Source: Rhodothermales bacterium
GTDB lineage: Bacteria; Bacteroidota; Rhodothermia; Rhodothermales; UBA10348
Length of the DNA stretch: 64,000 nt
Direction: 5' to 3'
Assembly (NCBI GenBank): GCA_028284865.1
Contig: JANQQV010000009.1
Span: forward strand, 97,245-161,244
Below, one piece after another: positions 1-9,878 of the stretch. How positions within the stretch are numbered: position 1 is the first letter of the stretch; every line of letters begins with the position of its first letter. The translations under genes were made by a program, and so were the position numbers. Below the pieces are notes generated by a model. That model had not been told where the DNA came from. It saw only the letters and a list, made by a program, of their open reading frames with translations, and made no database searches.

Positions 1-1050
1 GTACCCATCGACGCCAATGGTCAATGTGTTTGCGAGGCCCATCGGCAATGACCAGTCAGCCCACTGGAACATGGCGCGCCATCCAGAGGCGTCCACAAAG
101 CGCTCTTGCGTGTCAGCAAATTCAGCCGCCAATGGGATCGTGCGTACCTGGTTCAGATCCCGGGATTCGAACGCGAGCGATGACCGAAGCCTTGCCGGGC
201 CGAGCGGACGCTCGGCCCGGATGGTGGCCCTTCGCGTCTGCTCTTCCAAATTGTCGAAGCGGAAGAATCCCAGGCTCTGTGTCCGTTCGCCTTCATCCGT
301 GGAGCGGATGGGTCCGGGAAGGTCGGCTTTTCGTTCATTGATGATGCCCGAAAGGGTGATGTGGCCGTTCGAACCCCATTTCGCTTTGCGCTGACCGGAT
401 AGGGATGCACTGGAGCGTCGACTGTGGTCGCGATAGCCTTCACTGGTTCCAAAATCCGCCACCGCATGCCACGCATCGTCTTCAATGAATGCCTGGGTGC
501 TTCTACGGCCGTGCGTTCCGCTTTCAAACAGGAGTCGACTGCGCGGTTCGCGATTGGCCGGTGTCCGAATGTTGATCACGGCACCGATGGCAGCATCGCC
601 ATACAGGGAGGATGCCCCGCCTCGAAGTACCTCGACCGTCGCACCCGGCTCGCGGATCAGCTGCTCCCAGTTCACCAGTCCATTTTCGAGATTGTTGACC
701 GGGATGCCATCGACCAGGACGACCGCGTATTCGGCTTCACCGCCACCATAAAAGCCCCGGGTGACCAGCTGCGGATTCCAGCCCATCCCGTCGTTGTCCA
801 GAAACAGGATGCCGGGCACAACCGAAAGGGCTTCAACCATGCTTCGGGCGGGCAGTTGTTCGATCTGCCTGGCCTCCAGAACGCTGACACTACCCGTAGA
901 GAGTCTGAGCGCCGATTCGGTGCGTTCGGCGGTCACCGTTATCGGATCGAGCGAGCGTGTAATCAGCGAATCAGCATCCTGCGCATGGGCGCTTGAAACG
1001 GACAACATTGCCAGCAGAATGACGCTGGCAATCAGGGGATGACGAATCAT
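1..1050 (-). CDS. TonB-dependent receptor, N-terminal part (3' end outside window)
   Basis: The minus strand is open from an ATG at 1050 down to base 1, so this is the first 350 codons of a gene cut by the window edge. The first ~24 residues form a signal peptide ending Ala-His-Ala before QDADS. A plug domain follows, with the typical run ITVTAER, then VEALSVVPGI, VLVDGIPVN and VEVLRGGASSLYGDAAIGAVINI at roughly residues 38-165. After that, alternating beta-strand sequence of an outer-membrane barrel begins. Such receptors import siderophores, vitamins or glycans across the outer membrane using TonB/ExbBD energy. The substrate cannot be told from this part. The gene is divergent from the next gene across about 119 bases. 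Confidence 0.93.
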   Translation of the reverse strand, partial: MIRHPLIASVILLAMLSVSSAHAQDADSLITRSLDPITVTAERTESALRLSTGSVSVLEARQIEQLPARSMVEALSVVPGILFLDNDGMGWNPQLVTRGFYGGGEAEYAVVLVDGIPVNNLENGLVNWEQLIREPGATVEVLRGGASSLYGDAAIGAVINIRTPANREPRSRLLFESGTHGRRSTQAFIEDDAWHAVADFGTSEGYRDHSRRSSASLSGQRKAKWGSNGHITLSGIINERKADLPGPIRSTDEGERTQSLGFFRFDNLEEQTRRATIRAERPLGPARLRSSLAFESRDLNQVRTIPLAAEFADTQERFVDASGWRAMFQWADWSLPMGLANTLTIGVDGY

Positions 1051-1169
1051 CGAACGTGTGGGTGGGGTGGGGATAGGGCTGGGATGTCGGGCAAAGTATA
1101 CGGAGCGGCACGCAATACCGGATCGGCTATATTCCCACTCTTCCTGCCTCTCATCCAACCCTGTCATCC

Positions 1170-2030
1170 GTGATTACAAAACGGCTTACAACCGAAGAGA
1201 TTCTCGCCCGCCTGCAAGCCAAGGTCGAGCAGCGCGATCCAATCATGATTGCCTCTGCCGGAAGCGGACTTGTCGCCCAGCTGCTCGAAAAAGCTGGAGC
1301 CGATTGCGTCAATACGTTTTCCGGCGCTCGACTCCGGGCCAACGGGATGGGTACGATGGCCATGATGTGGCCGATCCTGGATTCGAATCGCCAGACACTG
1401 GACTACACTCGAGAAGACATCATGCCGGCGATGAAGGGAGATGCATTCGTATGCGCGTGTCTCAACGCCAATGACCCGCTCAAGGACATGCGGATGGTGT
1501 TGCAGGAGTGTAAGGATATGGGGGTGATGTCCGTCTCCAATATCGGCCCCTCGATTTCCTACGTGGACCATGACTCGGAGATCTACAAAGTCATGACCTC
1601 GGCTGGTATCACCCTGCAAAACGAAATCGAGATGCTCCATCTGGCCCGTTTCGAAATGGACATGGTGACCATCGGGCTGGCCTTCACGCTGGAAGACTCG
1701 ATTGCCGTCTGCGAACAGGCGAAGCCGCACATCTTCTGCTACCACGCGGGTACAACCAAAGGGGGACTGAAGGGCTACGACAGCGGGTTGACCATCGAGC
1801 AAACGGCGGAGCAGACGGAAGAAGCCTATGAAGCCGTCCGTCGCGTGCATTCTGACGTCATTCTTGTCGCCCATGGGGCGGCGATGTCCAATCCCGATGA
1901 TGCGCAGTACATGATCGACAACACGAGCGGCCACGGATTCTGGACGGGTTCGTCGACAGAACGGATTCCGATCGAACGCGCTGTTTCGGCGGCAGCAGCC
2001 GAGTTCGCCGGACTTCGCTTTTCTGGATGA
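1170..2030 (+). CDS. Phosphoenolpyruvate hydrolase-like TIM-barrel protein
   Basis: This 286-residue soluble protein starts at GTG. It looks like the PEP_hydrolase / TIM-barrel signal-transduction family: an N-terminal ARLQAKVEQRDPIMIASAGSG segment, a GADCVNTFSGARLRANG loop and a C-terminal HGAAMSNPDDAQYMIDNT segment close to the barrel end. In plant Tm-1 proteins a homologous barrel is fused C-terminally to a UPF0261 domain, and here the UPF0261 partner is the very next gene (2110). The two are probably co-transcribed and may work as one complex. The reaction is not established for bacterial members, so the family name is firmer than the activity. Confidence 0.8.
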   Translation: MITKRLTTEEILARLQAKVEQRDPIMIASAGSGLVAQLLEKAGADCVNTFSGARLRANGMGTMAMMWPILDSNRQTLDYTREDIMPAMKGDAFVCACLNANDPLKDMRMVLQECKDMGVMSVSNIGPSISYVDHDSEIYKVMTSAGITLQNEIEMLHLARFEMDMVTIGLAFTLEDSIAVCEQAKPHIFCYHAGTTKGGLKGYDSGLTIEQTAEQTEEAYEAVRRVHSDVILVAHGAAMSNPDDAQYMIDNTSGHGFWTGSSTERIPIERAVSAAAAEFAGLRFSG

Positions 2031-2109
2031 TCGCCGTTGTCGATCACCGTAGTCTGGCACGTCAAACCGCCGCCACATGAACACCGCCTCCATTTGAGCG
2101 CCACAGCCC

Positions 2110-3327
2110 ATGAAAACGATCGCCATTCTGGCCACACTGGATACAAAAGCTGCTGAAGCCGACTTCATGCGTCAAGAAATTGAACGTCTGGGCGGGCAGG
2201 CCTTGTTGATCGACCTCGGGGTGGTAGGAAATCCAGGAGTCCCGGCAGATATCCCGCGCAACGAAGTGATCGAGGCAGGTGGAAGCACACTCGATGAGCA
2301 GCTGGACGAGCCGAGTCGCGCGAAATCCAATCCGGTCATCACGGCGGGTGCCACGAAGATCATGCTCGAACTACAGGAGTCCGGGCGAGTCGATGGCGTC
2401 GTGGCCTTGGGAGGCACGCAGGGGACGTCTACATGCGCGCCTATTCTTCAAGCGCTGCCGTACGGATTTCCGAAAGTCATGCTTTCCACCGCCGCATCGG
2501 GTAATACGGCTCCTTTTGTAGGCATCAAGGACGTGACCATGATGTTCGCCGTGTCAGATATCCTTGGTTTGAACGTGTTTTCACGGAAGATCCTGGCGAA
2601 TGCCGCCGCCGCAGCATGGGGCATGGCCCAGGTGGAGCAGAGCATCACACGCTCCACGGCTAAAGGCGTCATCGGCATGACCAATCTGGGCGTCCTGACC
2701 CAGGGTGCCATGCACGCGATCAAGCTGTTCGAGGCGCGCGGCTACGAGGTCATCACGTTCCACGCCATCGGCGCGGGTGGCGAAGCCATGGAGCAGATGA
2801 TGAAAGAAGGCATCATCACCGGCGTATTCGACTATGCGATGGGAGAGATCGCCGACGGAGTCTTTGAAACGCTCCGAGCGTCCGGCCCTGAGCGACTGAC
2901 GGTTGCCGGGAAGCTCGGCCTGCCACAGGTCATCTGCCCTGGCGGCAGCGAACACCTGGGCATTCTGGTGGAAGTCCCCAATCAGGTGCCGTCCGGATGG
3001 AAGGACCACCAGGTCACATGGCACTCACCGTATGTATTCGTGCCCCGACTGAACGCTGAGGAACAGGATCGCGTCGCTGCAGAGATCGGAAAGCGGCTCC
3101 AGTACACTGCCGGGGATTGCACCTTCCTCATGCCGCTCAAAGGCGTCAGCGCCTACTCGGCGGAAGGTGGAGAGCTCTTCAACCCAGAGCTGGACGCCGC
3201 CTACTGGACATCGCTTCAGCAGCGTCTACCTGCGACTGTTGAGATCCAGTCTCTCAATCTGACCGCTGAAGATCCTGCGTTTGTCGAGCACGCTGTGGAG
3301 ACGCTTGTGGCCATGATGGAGGAGTGA
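2110..3327 (+). CDS. Tm-1-like ATP-binding (UPF0261) protein
   Basis: A 405-residue protein starting at ATG 2110, 79 bases after the TIM-barrel gene. The start (KTIAILATLDTKAAEADFMRQ), the glycine-rich VVALGGTQGTS segment (about residues 96-106) and the CPGGSEHLGI region are typical of the UPF0261/Tm-1 family. The tomato homologue binds ATP and a tobamovirus replication protein; the bacterial role is unknown. No signal peptide is seen. Pairing with the PEP-hydrolase-like gene reproduces, as two genes, the domain order partners of Tm-1. Confidence 0.85.
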   Translation: MKTIAILATLDTKAAEADFMRQEIERLGGQALLIDLGVVGNPGVPADIPRNEVIEAGGSTLDEQLDEPSRAKSNPVITAGATKIMLELQESGRVDGVVALGGTQGTSTCAPILQALPYGFPKVMLSTAASGNTAPFVGIKDVTMMFAVSDILGLNVFSRKILANAAAAAWGMAQVEQSITRSTAKGVIGMTNLGVLTQGAMHAIKLFEARGYEVITFHAIGAGGEAMEQMMKEGIITGVFDYAMGEIADGVFETLRASGPERLTVAGKLGLPQVICPGGSEHLGILVEVPNQVPSGWKDHQVTWHSPYVFVPRLNAEEQDRVAAEIGKRLQYTAGDCTFLMPLKGVSAYSAEGGELFNPELDAAYWTSLQQRLPATVEIQSLNLTAEDPAFVEHAVETLVAMMEE

Positions 3328-3395
3328 AACAGGCGACTGGGAGTCTCCTGCCTACGATTGAGGCCGAATTCGGAATTGGAAGAATACCTCGGCAA

Positions 3396-3403
3396 TACAT
3401 TTG
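3396..3403 (+). promoter_or_regulatory. Candidate Bacteroidota-type -7 element
   Basis: TACATTTG matches the TAnnTTTG -7 consensus of the Bacteroidota primary sigma factor and lies about 30 bases before the ATG at 3434. A good -33 TTTG at the usual 19-21 base spacing is not visible, so this is only a half-supported promoter. Confidence 0.35.
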
Positions 3404-3433
3404 ATCATGCTCTCCCTATAAGTCCCGCATACG

Positions 3434-4825
3434 ATGGCGCGCATTTCATCTCTGGCAACGCCCCTCAAGTCGCTGGTTCTGTTTCTGGTAATTCTGGCAG
3501 TGCCTTTCGACTCCAGTGCGCAAGATCGCATCGAATACGGTGAGAACTGGGATGAAGAAGGTCGATTCGTTGCGGCCTGGCGTGATTCGTTCTGGGTGAA
3601 TGACAACGGGAATGATGTCGAAAAGCGTTCCGAATTCCAAGACGGATTGGGCCTTCCGTTCTGGCAAGGAAATCGGCTGGTGTGGGAATACGACGAAGAC
3701 GGAAATCTTATCCGGACCGAGACTTACCGTTTGGACCGCGAGACCAAATCGATCTACGAGCTGATTGAAGTTCAGACGACAACGTTCCTGGAAGAGGGGC
3801 GCATCAAGGATGTGATCGACATGAAACGGGATGAGAACGGGGAAATGCAGAATCATACCCGAACTCGCAGTGTCGAGGACGATCAAGGGCGATCTGTGTT
3901 TCGCATCATTGAATTCTGGCAAGATGGGAAGTGGACCGCAGGGTTTGAGATCGATCACAATCGATTGTTGCTCAGCGAACTGACTGAATTGCAGTATTCC
4001 GCTGGGGCGACCACGTTGACGTTCAGCTTGTGGAGCATCAACGCGCAGGATTTTGAGCCCCAATACAGAAGAACGGACACGACCACGGAATCCAATGGAT
4101 TGATCGAAACGCACGTATTCGAGAGGTGGAATGGATCTGGTTGGGAGATCTTCCATCAGCTGAGATGGATTACCGTTGAATCAGAAGATGCCGGAAATTT
4201 TGTGGAGGAACGCACCAGACAGCAGCTGCTCAATAACGTGTGGCAGGATCTGTCCCGGGTGCGAACCGTGTCCAACAGCTCGCCAGGAAATGACATCTTT
4301 TTGACATGGTCATGGAATGATTCATTGTGGGTCCCGCAAACATGGACGACCAACCTGCTGTCCGGACCGGAACAGAAAACCAGCACCAGCTACAATTGGG
4401 ACGGCATCACTCTTTCCCCCCGATCCCGATTTGAATCGTTCTTCGATGCGCAAGGGAGGGAGACATTCAGGGCGTCATCCCTTTTCCGGAACGACCGATG
4501 GAATACCATTTTCAGCCTGGAAACCACGTATCCACAAGGTGTCGACGTCGAAACCACCCCCGTGGCCACGGACATTGATCTTCAGGTTTATCCCAATCCA
4601 ACTGCTGATCGTGTCCGTATGGACTATGCATTCCCTGACAGACCGCCAGAGCGGGTCAGAATTGTGGATACCTCTGGAAGGATCGTGAGGGATGCCGGCG
4701 GACTAAGCGACGGATCTCCACGAGGCTCATTGGAAGTGGATTTTTCAGGCCTGGCTTCCGGCGTCTATTTCATTCTGATCGATGACGGTGAGCGCCTTGA
4801 AACCCGTGCCGTGACGAAGCTGTGA
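3434..4825 (+). CDS. Exported protein with T9SS type A sorting domain
   Basis: A 463-residue protein with a clear signal peptide (about residues 1-29, hydrophobic KSLVLFLVILAVPF, cleavage near SSAQ-D). The middle is rich in repeated W-G-D-G-type beta hairpins (YDEDGNL, WNGSGWEIF, WNDSLWV), resembling RHS/YD-like or propeller repeats. The last ~80 residues are a type IX secretion sorting domain: VYPNPTADRVRMDY, then IVDTSGRIVRD, then LASGVYFILI and a basic tail. It is therefore exported and probably surface-anchored or released by T9SS. Its function is not recognisable. Confidence 0.8.
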   Translation: MARISSLATPLKSLVLFLVILAVPFDSSAQDRIEYGENWDEEGRFVAAWRDSFWVNDNGNDVEKRSEFQDGLGLPFWQGNRLVWEYDEDGNLIRTETYRLDRETKSIYELIEVQTTTFLEEGRIKDVIDMKRDENGEMQNHTRTRSVEDDQGRSVFRIIEFWQDGKWTAGFEIDHNRLLLSELTELQYSAGATTLTFSLWSINAQDFEPQYRRTDTTTESNGLIETHVFERWNGSGWEIFHQLRWITVESEDAGNFVEERTRQQLLNNVWQDLSRVRTVSNSSPGNDIFLTWSWNDSLWVPQTWTTNLLSGPEQKTSTSYNWDGITLSPRSRFESFFDAQGRETFRASSLFRNDRWNTIFSLETTYPQGVDVETTPVATDIDLQVYPNPTADRVRMDYAFPDRPPERVRIVDTSGRIVRDAGGLSDGSPRGSLEVDFSGLASGVYFILIDDGERLETRAVTKL

Positions 4826-4864
4826 TCCGGGCGCAATCGAGGCAATAGTCAGTGCGGCCAGCAA

Positions 4865-5839
4865 TCAGTGCCTGGTCCAAACGGAACCCCGCAGCGACCA
4901 GAGCTCATTTGACTTGATGCGGTCCTCCAGAGCCATTCCATCGCCCACGATACCGCCGAACATCAGGACGCCGAATTCCGGATGATACACGATGTCGTGC
5001 TCGGCGCGAATGTCGGGCAACACGCCACGAAGGTCCAGGGGCGACCAGGTCCCTGCGCGCGCCGTCCAGACCGAATTCTCCCGGCCCGACTCTCCAAAGC
5101 CACCAAACAAGACCGTTTCCTGGCGCTCGGTATCGTAGACCATGGAGCCGTGAAGGCGGGGTGGTGTCCCCGTGCTGTCGATCAGCGACCAGGTGTCGGC
5201 CTTCCAGAGCCACGTGTCTCGTGCGGAGGTGCCATCCCATCCACCCGTCATGAGGACACCTTCAAGAACCGGGTCGTAGCTCATCTGGTGGGCGCCGCGC
5301 GGGGTGGGGGCTTCCAAGGTTTCGATTTCTGTCCAGCTGGATCCGTCCCAGGTCCAGGTGTCTCCAAGTCGCTCACGTCCTGGCCCGCTTCCGCCAAACA
5401 GTACAACCGATTGGGTCGCTGCATCGAATGCCATCATGCCAAGCTGCCTGGGAGAAGGCCCAAGTGTATCGGCGAGTCGCCAGCGATTCCCGTTCCATGT
5501 CCACGTATCCCCGCTGAGTCCATCGTCCGTCAGGCCGCCGAAAACGACCGTTTCCCCTCGTGCGGCATCATAAGCGACAAACGCATCGCTCCGAGCCGGA
5601 GGCCCTTCCGCAGCCTCGGTATTCCACGTCGTCCCGTCCCAGATCCACGTATCATTGAGGCGCACGTTGGACGAATCCGAGCCGCCGAACAAAACCAGTT
5701 CGGATCGGACCTGGTCGAAGGCGAGCGCAAAGCCGCTGCGTGGCGAAGGGACGGCATCGTCAGAATCAACGGAGGCACAGCCTATCACGGCAGAGCCGGT
5801 CAGCAGGACAGCGAGTGCTGTCAGTCCTGTACGGGACAT
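4865..5839 (-). CDS. Kelch-repeat lipoprotein
   Basis: A 324-residue protein whose signal peptide ends in a lipobox (AVIGC, Cys about residue 21), so it is a lipoprotein. About six repeats follow, each with LVLFGG / VVFGG / LMFGG, a DTWTWDG segment and a W, as in Kelch beta-propellers (one repeat every ~45-50 residues). Kelch propellers usually bind proteins or glycans; a few are oxidases, but nothing here marks a catalytic site. The gene is convergent with the T9SS-exported protein at 3434-4825. Confidence 0.85.
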   Translation of the reverse strand: MSRTGLTALAVLLTGSAVIGCASVDSDDAVPSPRSGFALAFDQVRSELVLFGGSDSSNVRLNDTWIWDGTTWNTEAAEGPPARSDAFVAYDAARGETVVFGGLTDDGLSGDTWTWNGNRWRLADTLGPSPRQLGMMAFDAATQSVVLFGGSGPGRERLGDTWTWDGSSWTEIETLEAPTPRGAHQMSYDPVLEGVLMTGGWDGTSARDTWLWKADTWSLIDSTGTPPRLHGSMVYDTERQETVLFGGFGESGRENSVWTARAGTWSPLDLRGVLPDIRAEHDIVYHPEFGVLMFGGIVGDGMALEDRIKSNELWSLRGSVWTRH

Positions 5840-5974
5840 GTCAGATCCAGATAAGTGGCGGGAAGAATGAATCTACCTAGCTGGGACCCACAACGCAGGG
5901 CAATTCTGCAAGACGACTCTGCCAATCGGTGGAGGGGCAGGGAGACTGGCACCGGCGATGACTCCGACGTTCGT

Positions 5975-6616
5975 TCAGCTTCCCGGTCGGAATAATCGAT
6001 CGCAGCAATTGAGCAGCGTGGAGGTTGCCTGACCCAGCGTCGGCCCATAGGCAAGGATGCCATCCTGGTGGCCGCCCATGATGACCAACGGTTTGCCGGG
6101 TCGCGTCGAGCTCAAGGCCTCCCGAACCAGTCGAATCACCTCGTACGCCATTTCAGGCGTTCCATATGTCACATGGATGCTGGTCGTCGGCAGGCGGTCG
6201 ATCCAGGTATTCCACAATCCGGCATGATGTACGTGGATGACCGCGCCGATCGAGCGGGACGCGGTGTAAAAGGCTGCATGGGTGAGGGATTCGGAAGAAG
6301 CCGTGATCGGTCCGCGACACTGAAGGGAGTTCGCATCGAAGTCATACCCGGTGACCGTCGTGAAATGCTCGGGACCCAGCTCTCGATGATTGCCTGTTGT
6401 TGACCCCGTTATCAGGAATCGGGACGTCGGCTCATCCCGCACACTGATATTTCCGAATCCAATTCCGTCTGGGAGGGCTCCGATCAAGCCATGATCATAC
6501 AGGACCTGCCTGTAGTCGTTCAGGGCCCGGATCTTGTGCCAACTGGGCGATGGTCCTTTCTCCCAGAGGGCATTGAACTTGATGTATCCTTCGTCGTGAT
6601 ACACTTGAGGAAGCAC
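5975..6616 (-). CDS. Class II aldolase/adducin family protein
   Basis: A 213-residue protein starting at GTG (6616). It has the hallmarks of class II (zinc) aldolases: GFGNISVRD early, TASSESLTHAAFY, the paired metal-ligand histidines in VIHVHHAGLW, and a third histidine in VIMGGHQDGILAYG near the C-terminus. Family members cleave sugar phosphates (fuculose/ribulose phosphate) or dehydrate methylthioribulose phosphate. Substrate is unassigned here. It has no obvious operon partner and is divergent from the flavin monooxygenase gene. Confidence 0.8.
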   Translation of the reverse strand: MLPQVYHDEGYIKFNALWEKGPSPSWHKIRALNDYRQVLYDHGLIGALPDGIGFGNISVRDEPTSRFLITGSTTGNHRELGPEHFTTVTGYDFDANSLQCRGPITASSESLTHAAFYTASRSIGAVIHVHHAGLWNTWIDRLPTTSIHVTYGTPEMAYEVIRLVREALSSTRPGKPLVIMGGHQDGILAYGPTLGQATSTLLNCCDRLFRPGS

Positions 6617-6764
6617 GTCAAACAGCTGTGATGAACGGGGGCACGAAATCTAGTGAATGGTTGATCCAGACGCTGGATCAAGATGGACGTCGCGTAACAA
6701 TCCCCTCCCGATATCACAAAAGTTGACCAGTCAAATAACAGGTGCGAGCACCGAAGCAAAGACC

Positions 6765-7787
6765 ATGAAACTCGGAGTAGACAGTTTTGCCGCCGTCGAA
6801 GTGAAGGACGGTCACACGAGCACACCAGAAATGCGAGCGGATGCCATCGAGCAGCTCCTCGAACGGGTGGAGCTGGCCGATCAAGTCGGGCTGGACACGT
6901 TCGGTATCGGCGAACATCATCGTCCGGAGTATCTGGACTCGGCTTCTCACATGATTCTCGCTGCAGCCGCGGCCAGGACCAAGCAGATCGAATTGATGAG
7001 CGCGGTCACCGTGCTCAGTGCCGCTGATCCAGTCCGGGTATTCCAGCAGATCTCTACGCTCGATCTGATTTCACGGGGTAGAGGGGGCGTTGTAGTCGGA
7101 AGAGGCTCGTTTTCGGAAGCCTTTCCGCTCTATGGACTGGACTTCAAGGACTACAACGAGCTGTTCCAGGAGAAGCTGGAGCTGCTGCTCACGGTTCGCG
7201 AACACGAACACGTTCATTGGAACGGGAAATTCCGGCCCGCGCTCACGGGCCAGGGTGTATACCCCAGACCGTTCCAGGACAAACTGAATGTGTGGGTAGG
7301 CGTCGGCGGGACGCCTGAATCGTTCGCGCGGGCCGGTCTGCTCGGCCTGCCCCTCATGATTGCCATCATCGGCGGGGAGACGCATCGCTTCCGTCCGCTG
7401 GTGGACCTCTACTGGCGCGCTGTCGAGGAAGGCGGTCACGACGCGTCCAAGCTCAAGGTGGGTGTCCACTTCATTGGATACGTAGCTGAGACCAATGAGA
7501 AAGCCCACCAGGAGTTTTTTCCGGGCTATCAGCGCACATTCTCCAAGATCGGGATGGAACGCGGATGGGGACCTACCACTCGGGCGCAGTACGATGCCGT
7601 CTCCGGTCCAACTGGTGCCCTCATGGTAGGTAGTCCGGACCATGTGGCCGAGAAGCTGCAACGTCATGCAGAATCGCTGGGTGGCCTGGACCGCGCGGCG
7701 CTGCACATGAACGTCGCGCATCTGAGTCACGACCAGCTTTCGGCGGCTGTCAGGTTGATGGGCGAAGGGGTGAAGCCGCAGCTCTGA
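6765..7787 (+). CDS. LLM-class flavin-dependent oxidoreductase
   Basis: The open frame extends upstream to 6657, but the family start is the ATG at 6765 (KLGVDSF), giving about 340 residues. It is a luciferase-like TIM barrel: GLDTFGIGEHHRPEY, the conserved VTVLSAADPVRVFQQISTLDLISRGR segment and VVVGRGSFSEAFPLYG. Such enzymes use FMNH2 or F420 from a partner reductase to oxidise or cleave small molecules. No reductase gene is next to it, and the substrate cannot be predicted. Confidence 0.88.
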   Translation: MKLGVDSFAAVEVKDGHTSTPEMRADAIEQLLERVELADQVGLDTFGIGEHHRPEYLDSASHMILAAAAARTKQIELMSAVTVLSAADPVRVFQQISTLDLISRGRGGVVVGRGSFSEAFPLYGLDFKDYNELFQEKLELLLTVREHEHVHWNGKFRPALTGQGVYPRPFQDKLNVWVGVGGTPESFARAGLLGLPLMIAIIGGETHRFRPLVDLYWRAVEEGGHDASKLKVGVHFIGYVAETNEKAHQEFFPGYQRTFSKIGMERGWGPTTRAQYDAVSGPTGALMVGSPDHVAEKLQRHAESLGGLDRAALHMNVAHLSHDQLSAAVRLMGEGVKPQL

Positions 7788-7904
7788 TCAGCTGATGCAC
7801 GAGACAATCGCCAACGCATCGTGTTCAGACCAATGCGTGAATGACGTTTGACTGTCAGGATGCGAAACGTAGATTGGCGCATCATTCATCAACGCCCAGT
7901 CTCC

Positions 7905-9770
7905 ATGCCTCGATTCGCTACTGCGCTCTTCTTGATTGCCTTCGTACTGCCTGAAAGCGTAGCCGGTCAGTCTCTATGGTCGACTTCGGACCCAAGCAAG
8001 GCTGAATGCGACTATGTGCCCTCACGAGGTGAAGAGGCGATTTCCTGCCTTCTCATGAATCGGGAAGCTGTCGAATATCTGGCGAAAGGCGGGGACACCG
8101 TTTCCATTGACCTCGATGGTACTCCCGTGAATGTGGTTGATGCCGTGGCCAGTATCCGAGACGACGGTAATTCAACAGTGACGGGCCGACTGGAAGGAGA
8201 GCGGTTTGCAACGTTTTTGATTTCGATCGTCGATGGAGCTGCCGCGGGTTCGTTTACCCAAGATGGCCAGCTTTTTGAAGTGCGACCGACCAAAGCGGGG
8301 CAGGCTGTCCTATTGCGTGTAGACAAGGCGGCACGCCGTGTTTCTGTACACGACGCCCTGATCCCAGAATTCATGCCTCGTCTGCCCGAACAGCGAGGAG
8401 CACGCAAAGGAGGCGTATCCGCACAGATCGACATGCTTTTGCTCTGGGACGACGGTGTTTTGGCGGCGAATGGGGCGGCAGGACTTGCCGCCCTAGAAGC
8501 CAGCTTTGTCGACTACCTGAATCAGGCTGTATCGAATGGAGGAAGCCAGGACGTCGTTTTCAATGTGATCCACAGTGAAGTCATTACCTACAACGAGTCG
8601 CAGTTTGCTGACATGGGCGATGATCTGACATCGATGGCGGATGGCAGTGACGGTGTTCTTGACGAAGCCCATACACTTCGAGAGCAGCATGGTGCTGATC
8701 TGGTACACCTGCTACTACCCAGTTTCAAAGGAGATACCTGCGGGATCGCCTACCAGTCGTTTACGGGGGCCAACCTCGGATTTGGAGTGACCGGAGTGGA
8801 TGGGTGCGGCATGGAGACGTTTGCCCATGAGGTCGGTCACAACATGGGGATGGGACACGATGTATACGTCAGCCCTGAGCCACAAGACGCTTTTCAGTTG
8901 TGGAGCTACGGATACGTAGACCTGAACAACGCTGTGCACACAATCATGGCCTACGACAACGAGTGTTTTGACAATGGCGTCAACTGCTCGGTACTCCCGT
9001 ACTTTTCTGATCCGGATGCGAGTGCCAGTGGCGTTCCTTTGGGCGTTGCCGATGCTCCACCCAACAAGGCAGCAAACAACTTCCGCGTGTTGATGGAGAC
9101 GGCCGAGAACAGGGCGTCTTTCTCGGATATCGTCGATTCGTGCGTCGCTGACGTGTATTCCGGAGAAACAGGGCCTTCGTCCGCCGCGCAGGGTGAGGAG
9201 CTTCAATTTGCCGTCGCCATGGCCCAGAACTCGTTGGCTACCAATTGTTCTGGGGATCCATCTTTTTCTATCTACATCACGGGATCGGGGCTTGATACCT
9301 ATTTCGTGGGGCGTCGAACGGTAGCTCTGACGGAGTCGCCTCAGTACTATGACATCGTTGGAACACCCCTGAATCCTGCTCCACCTCCAGGAACGTACGG
9401 CGTGCTACTCTACGACGATGCAGCTGGTTGGTACTACAACCTCAGTCTCCAACTTGAGATTACACAGGGTACCGGAGTCAATACCGAGGAATCCGGGATT
9501 CCGGGGTCATACCAGCTCCTCTCTGCATATCCCAACCCATTCAACCCCCAAACAAGCATCACCTTTGAGACCGCAGGGGCGCATCCAGTTTCAATCCGAG
9601 TGTATGACACGTTGGGACGTGAACTCTCAGTACTGGTACGGTCAGAGCAATTGGCTGCTGGAGCGCATACGGTTCGTTTTGACGCCTCGGCATTGCCTTC
9701 GGGTACCTACATCGTGAGGCTGCAGGCTGGGGTCCACACAGACGTTTTGCCTGTGACATTGCTCCGGTAA
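7905..9770 (+). CDS. Exported metzincin (reprolysin-like) metalloprotease with T9SS domain
   Basis: The frame is open from a TTG at 7848, but the ATG at 7905 places a signal peptide first (PRFATALFLIAFVLPESVAG). The catalytic domain has the metzincin zinc motif HEVGHNMGMGHD (His about residues 308, 312 and 318 counted from 7905) followed by a Met-turn (HTIMAYD), as in M12B/reprolysin-like and related secreted proteases. A propeptide-like region of about 160 residues lies before it. The C-terminus is a T9SS sorting domain: YPNPFNPQTSITF, then YDTLGRELSVLV, then LPSGTYIVRLQ. It is predicted to be a secreted endopeptidase processed by the type IX system. Confidence 0.9.
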   Translation: MPRFATALFLIAFVLPESVAGQSLWSTSDPSKAECDYVPSRGEEAISCLLMNREAVEYLAKGGDTVSIDLDGTPVNVVDAVASIRDDGNSTVTGRLEGERFATFLISIVDGAAAGSFTQDGQLFEVRPTKAGQAVLLRVDKAARRVSVHDALIPEFMPRLPEQRGARKGGVSAQIDMLLLWDDGVLAANGAAGLAALEASFVDYLNQAVSNGGSQDVVFNVIHSEVITYNESQFADMGDDLTSMADGSDGVLDEAHTLREQHGADLVHLLLPSFKGDTCGIAYQSFTGANLGFGVTGVDGCGMETFAHEVGHNMGMGHDVYVSPEPQDAFQLWSYGYVDLNNAVHTIMAYDNECFDNGVNCSVLPYFSDPDASASGVPLGVADAPPNKAANNFRVLMETAENRASFSDIVDSCVADVYSGETGPSSAAQGEELQFAVAMAQNSLATNCSGDPSFSIYITGSGLDTYFVGRRTVALTESPQYYDIVGTPLNPAPPPGTYGVLLYDDAAGWYYNLSLQLEITQGTGVNTEESGIPGSYQLLSAYPNPFNPQTSITFETAGAHPVSIRVYDTLGRELSVLVRSEQLAAGAHTVRFDASALPSGTYIVRLQAGVHTDVLPVTLLR

Positions 9771-9878
9771 TACACGCCCTGGCAACGGTGAGGCAAGTGT
9801 ACCAAGATTGCGATCGCTTGCCATTGCAAACGGGTCAGGCTTTCTTGGTGCGCCGCATTTCTACATCGGAGCACCATC

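Noticed and set aside
1164..2168. 334-codon minus-strand open frame opposite the PEP-hydrolase-like gene
   Set aside because: It mirrors a well-supported gene on the other strand and carries no recognisable motif; long antisense frames are common in GC-rich DNA.
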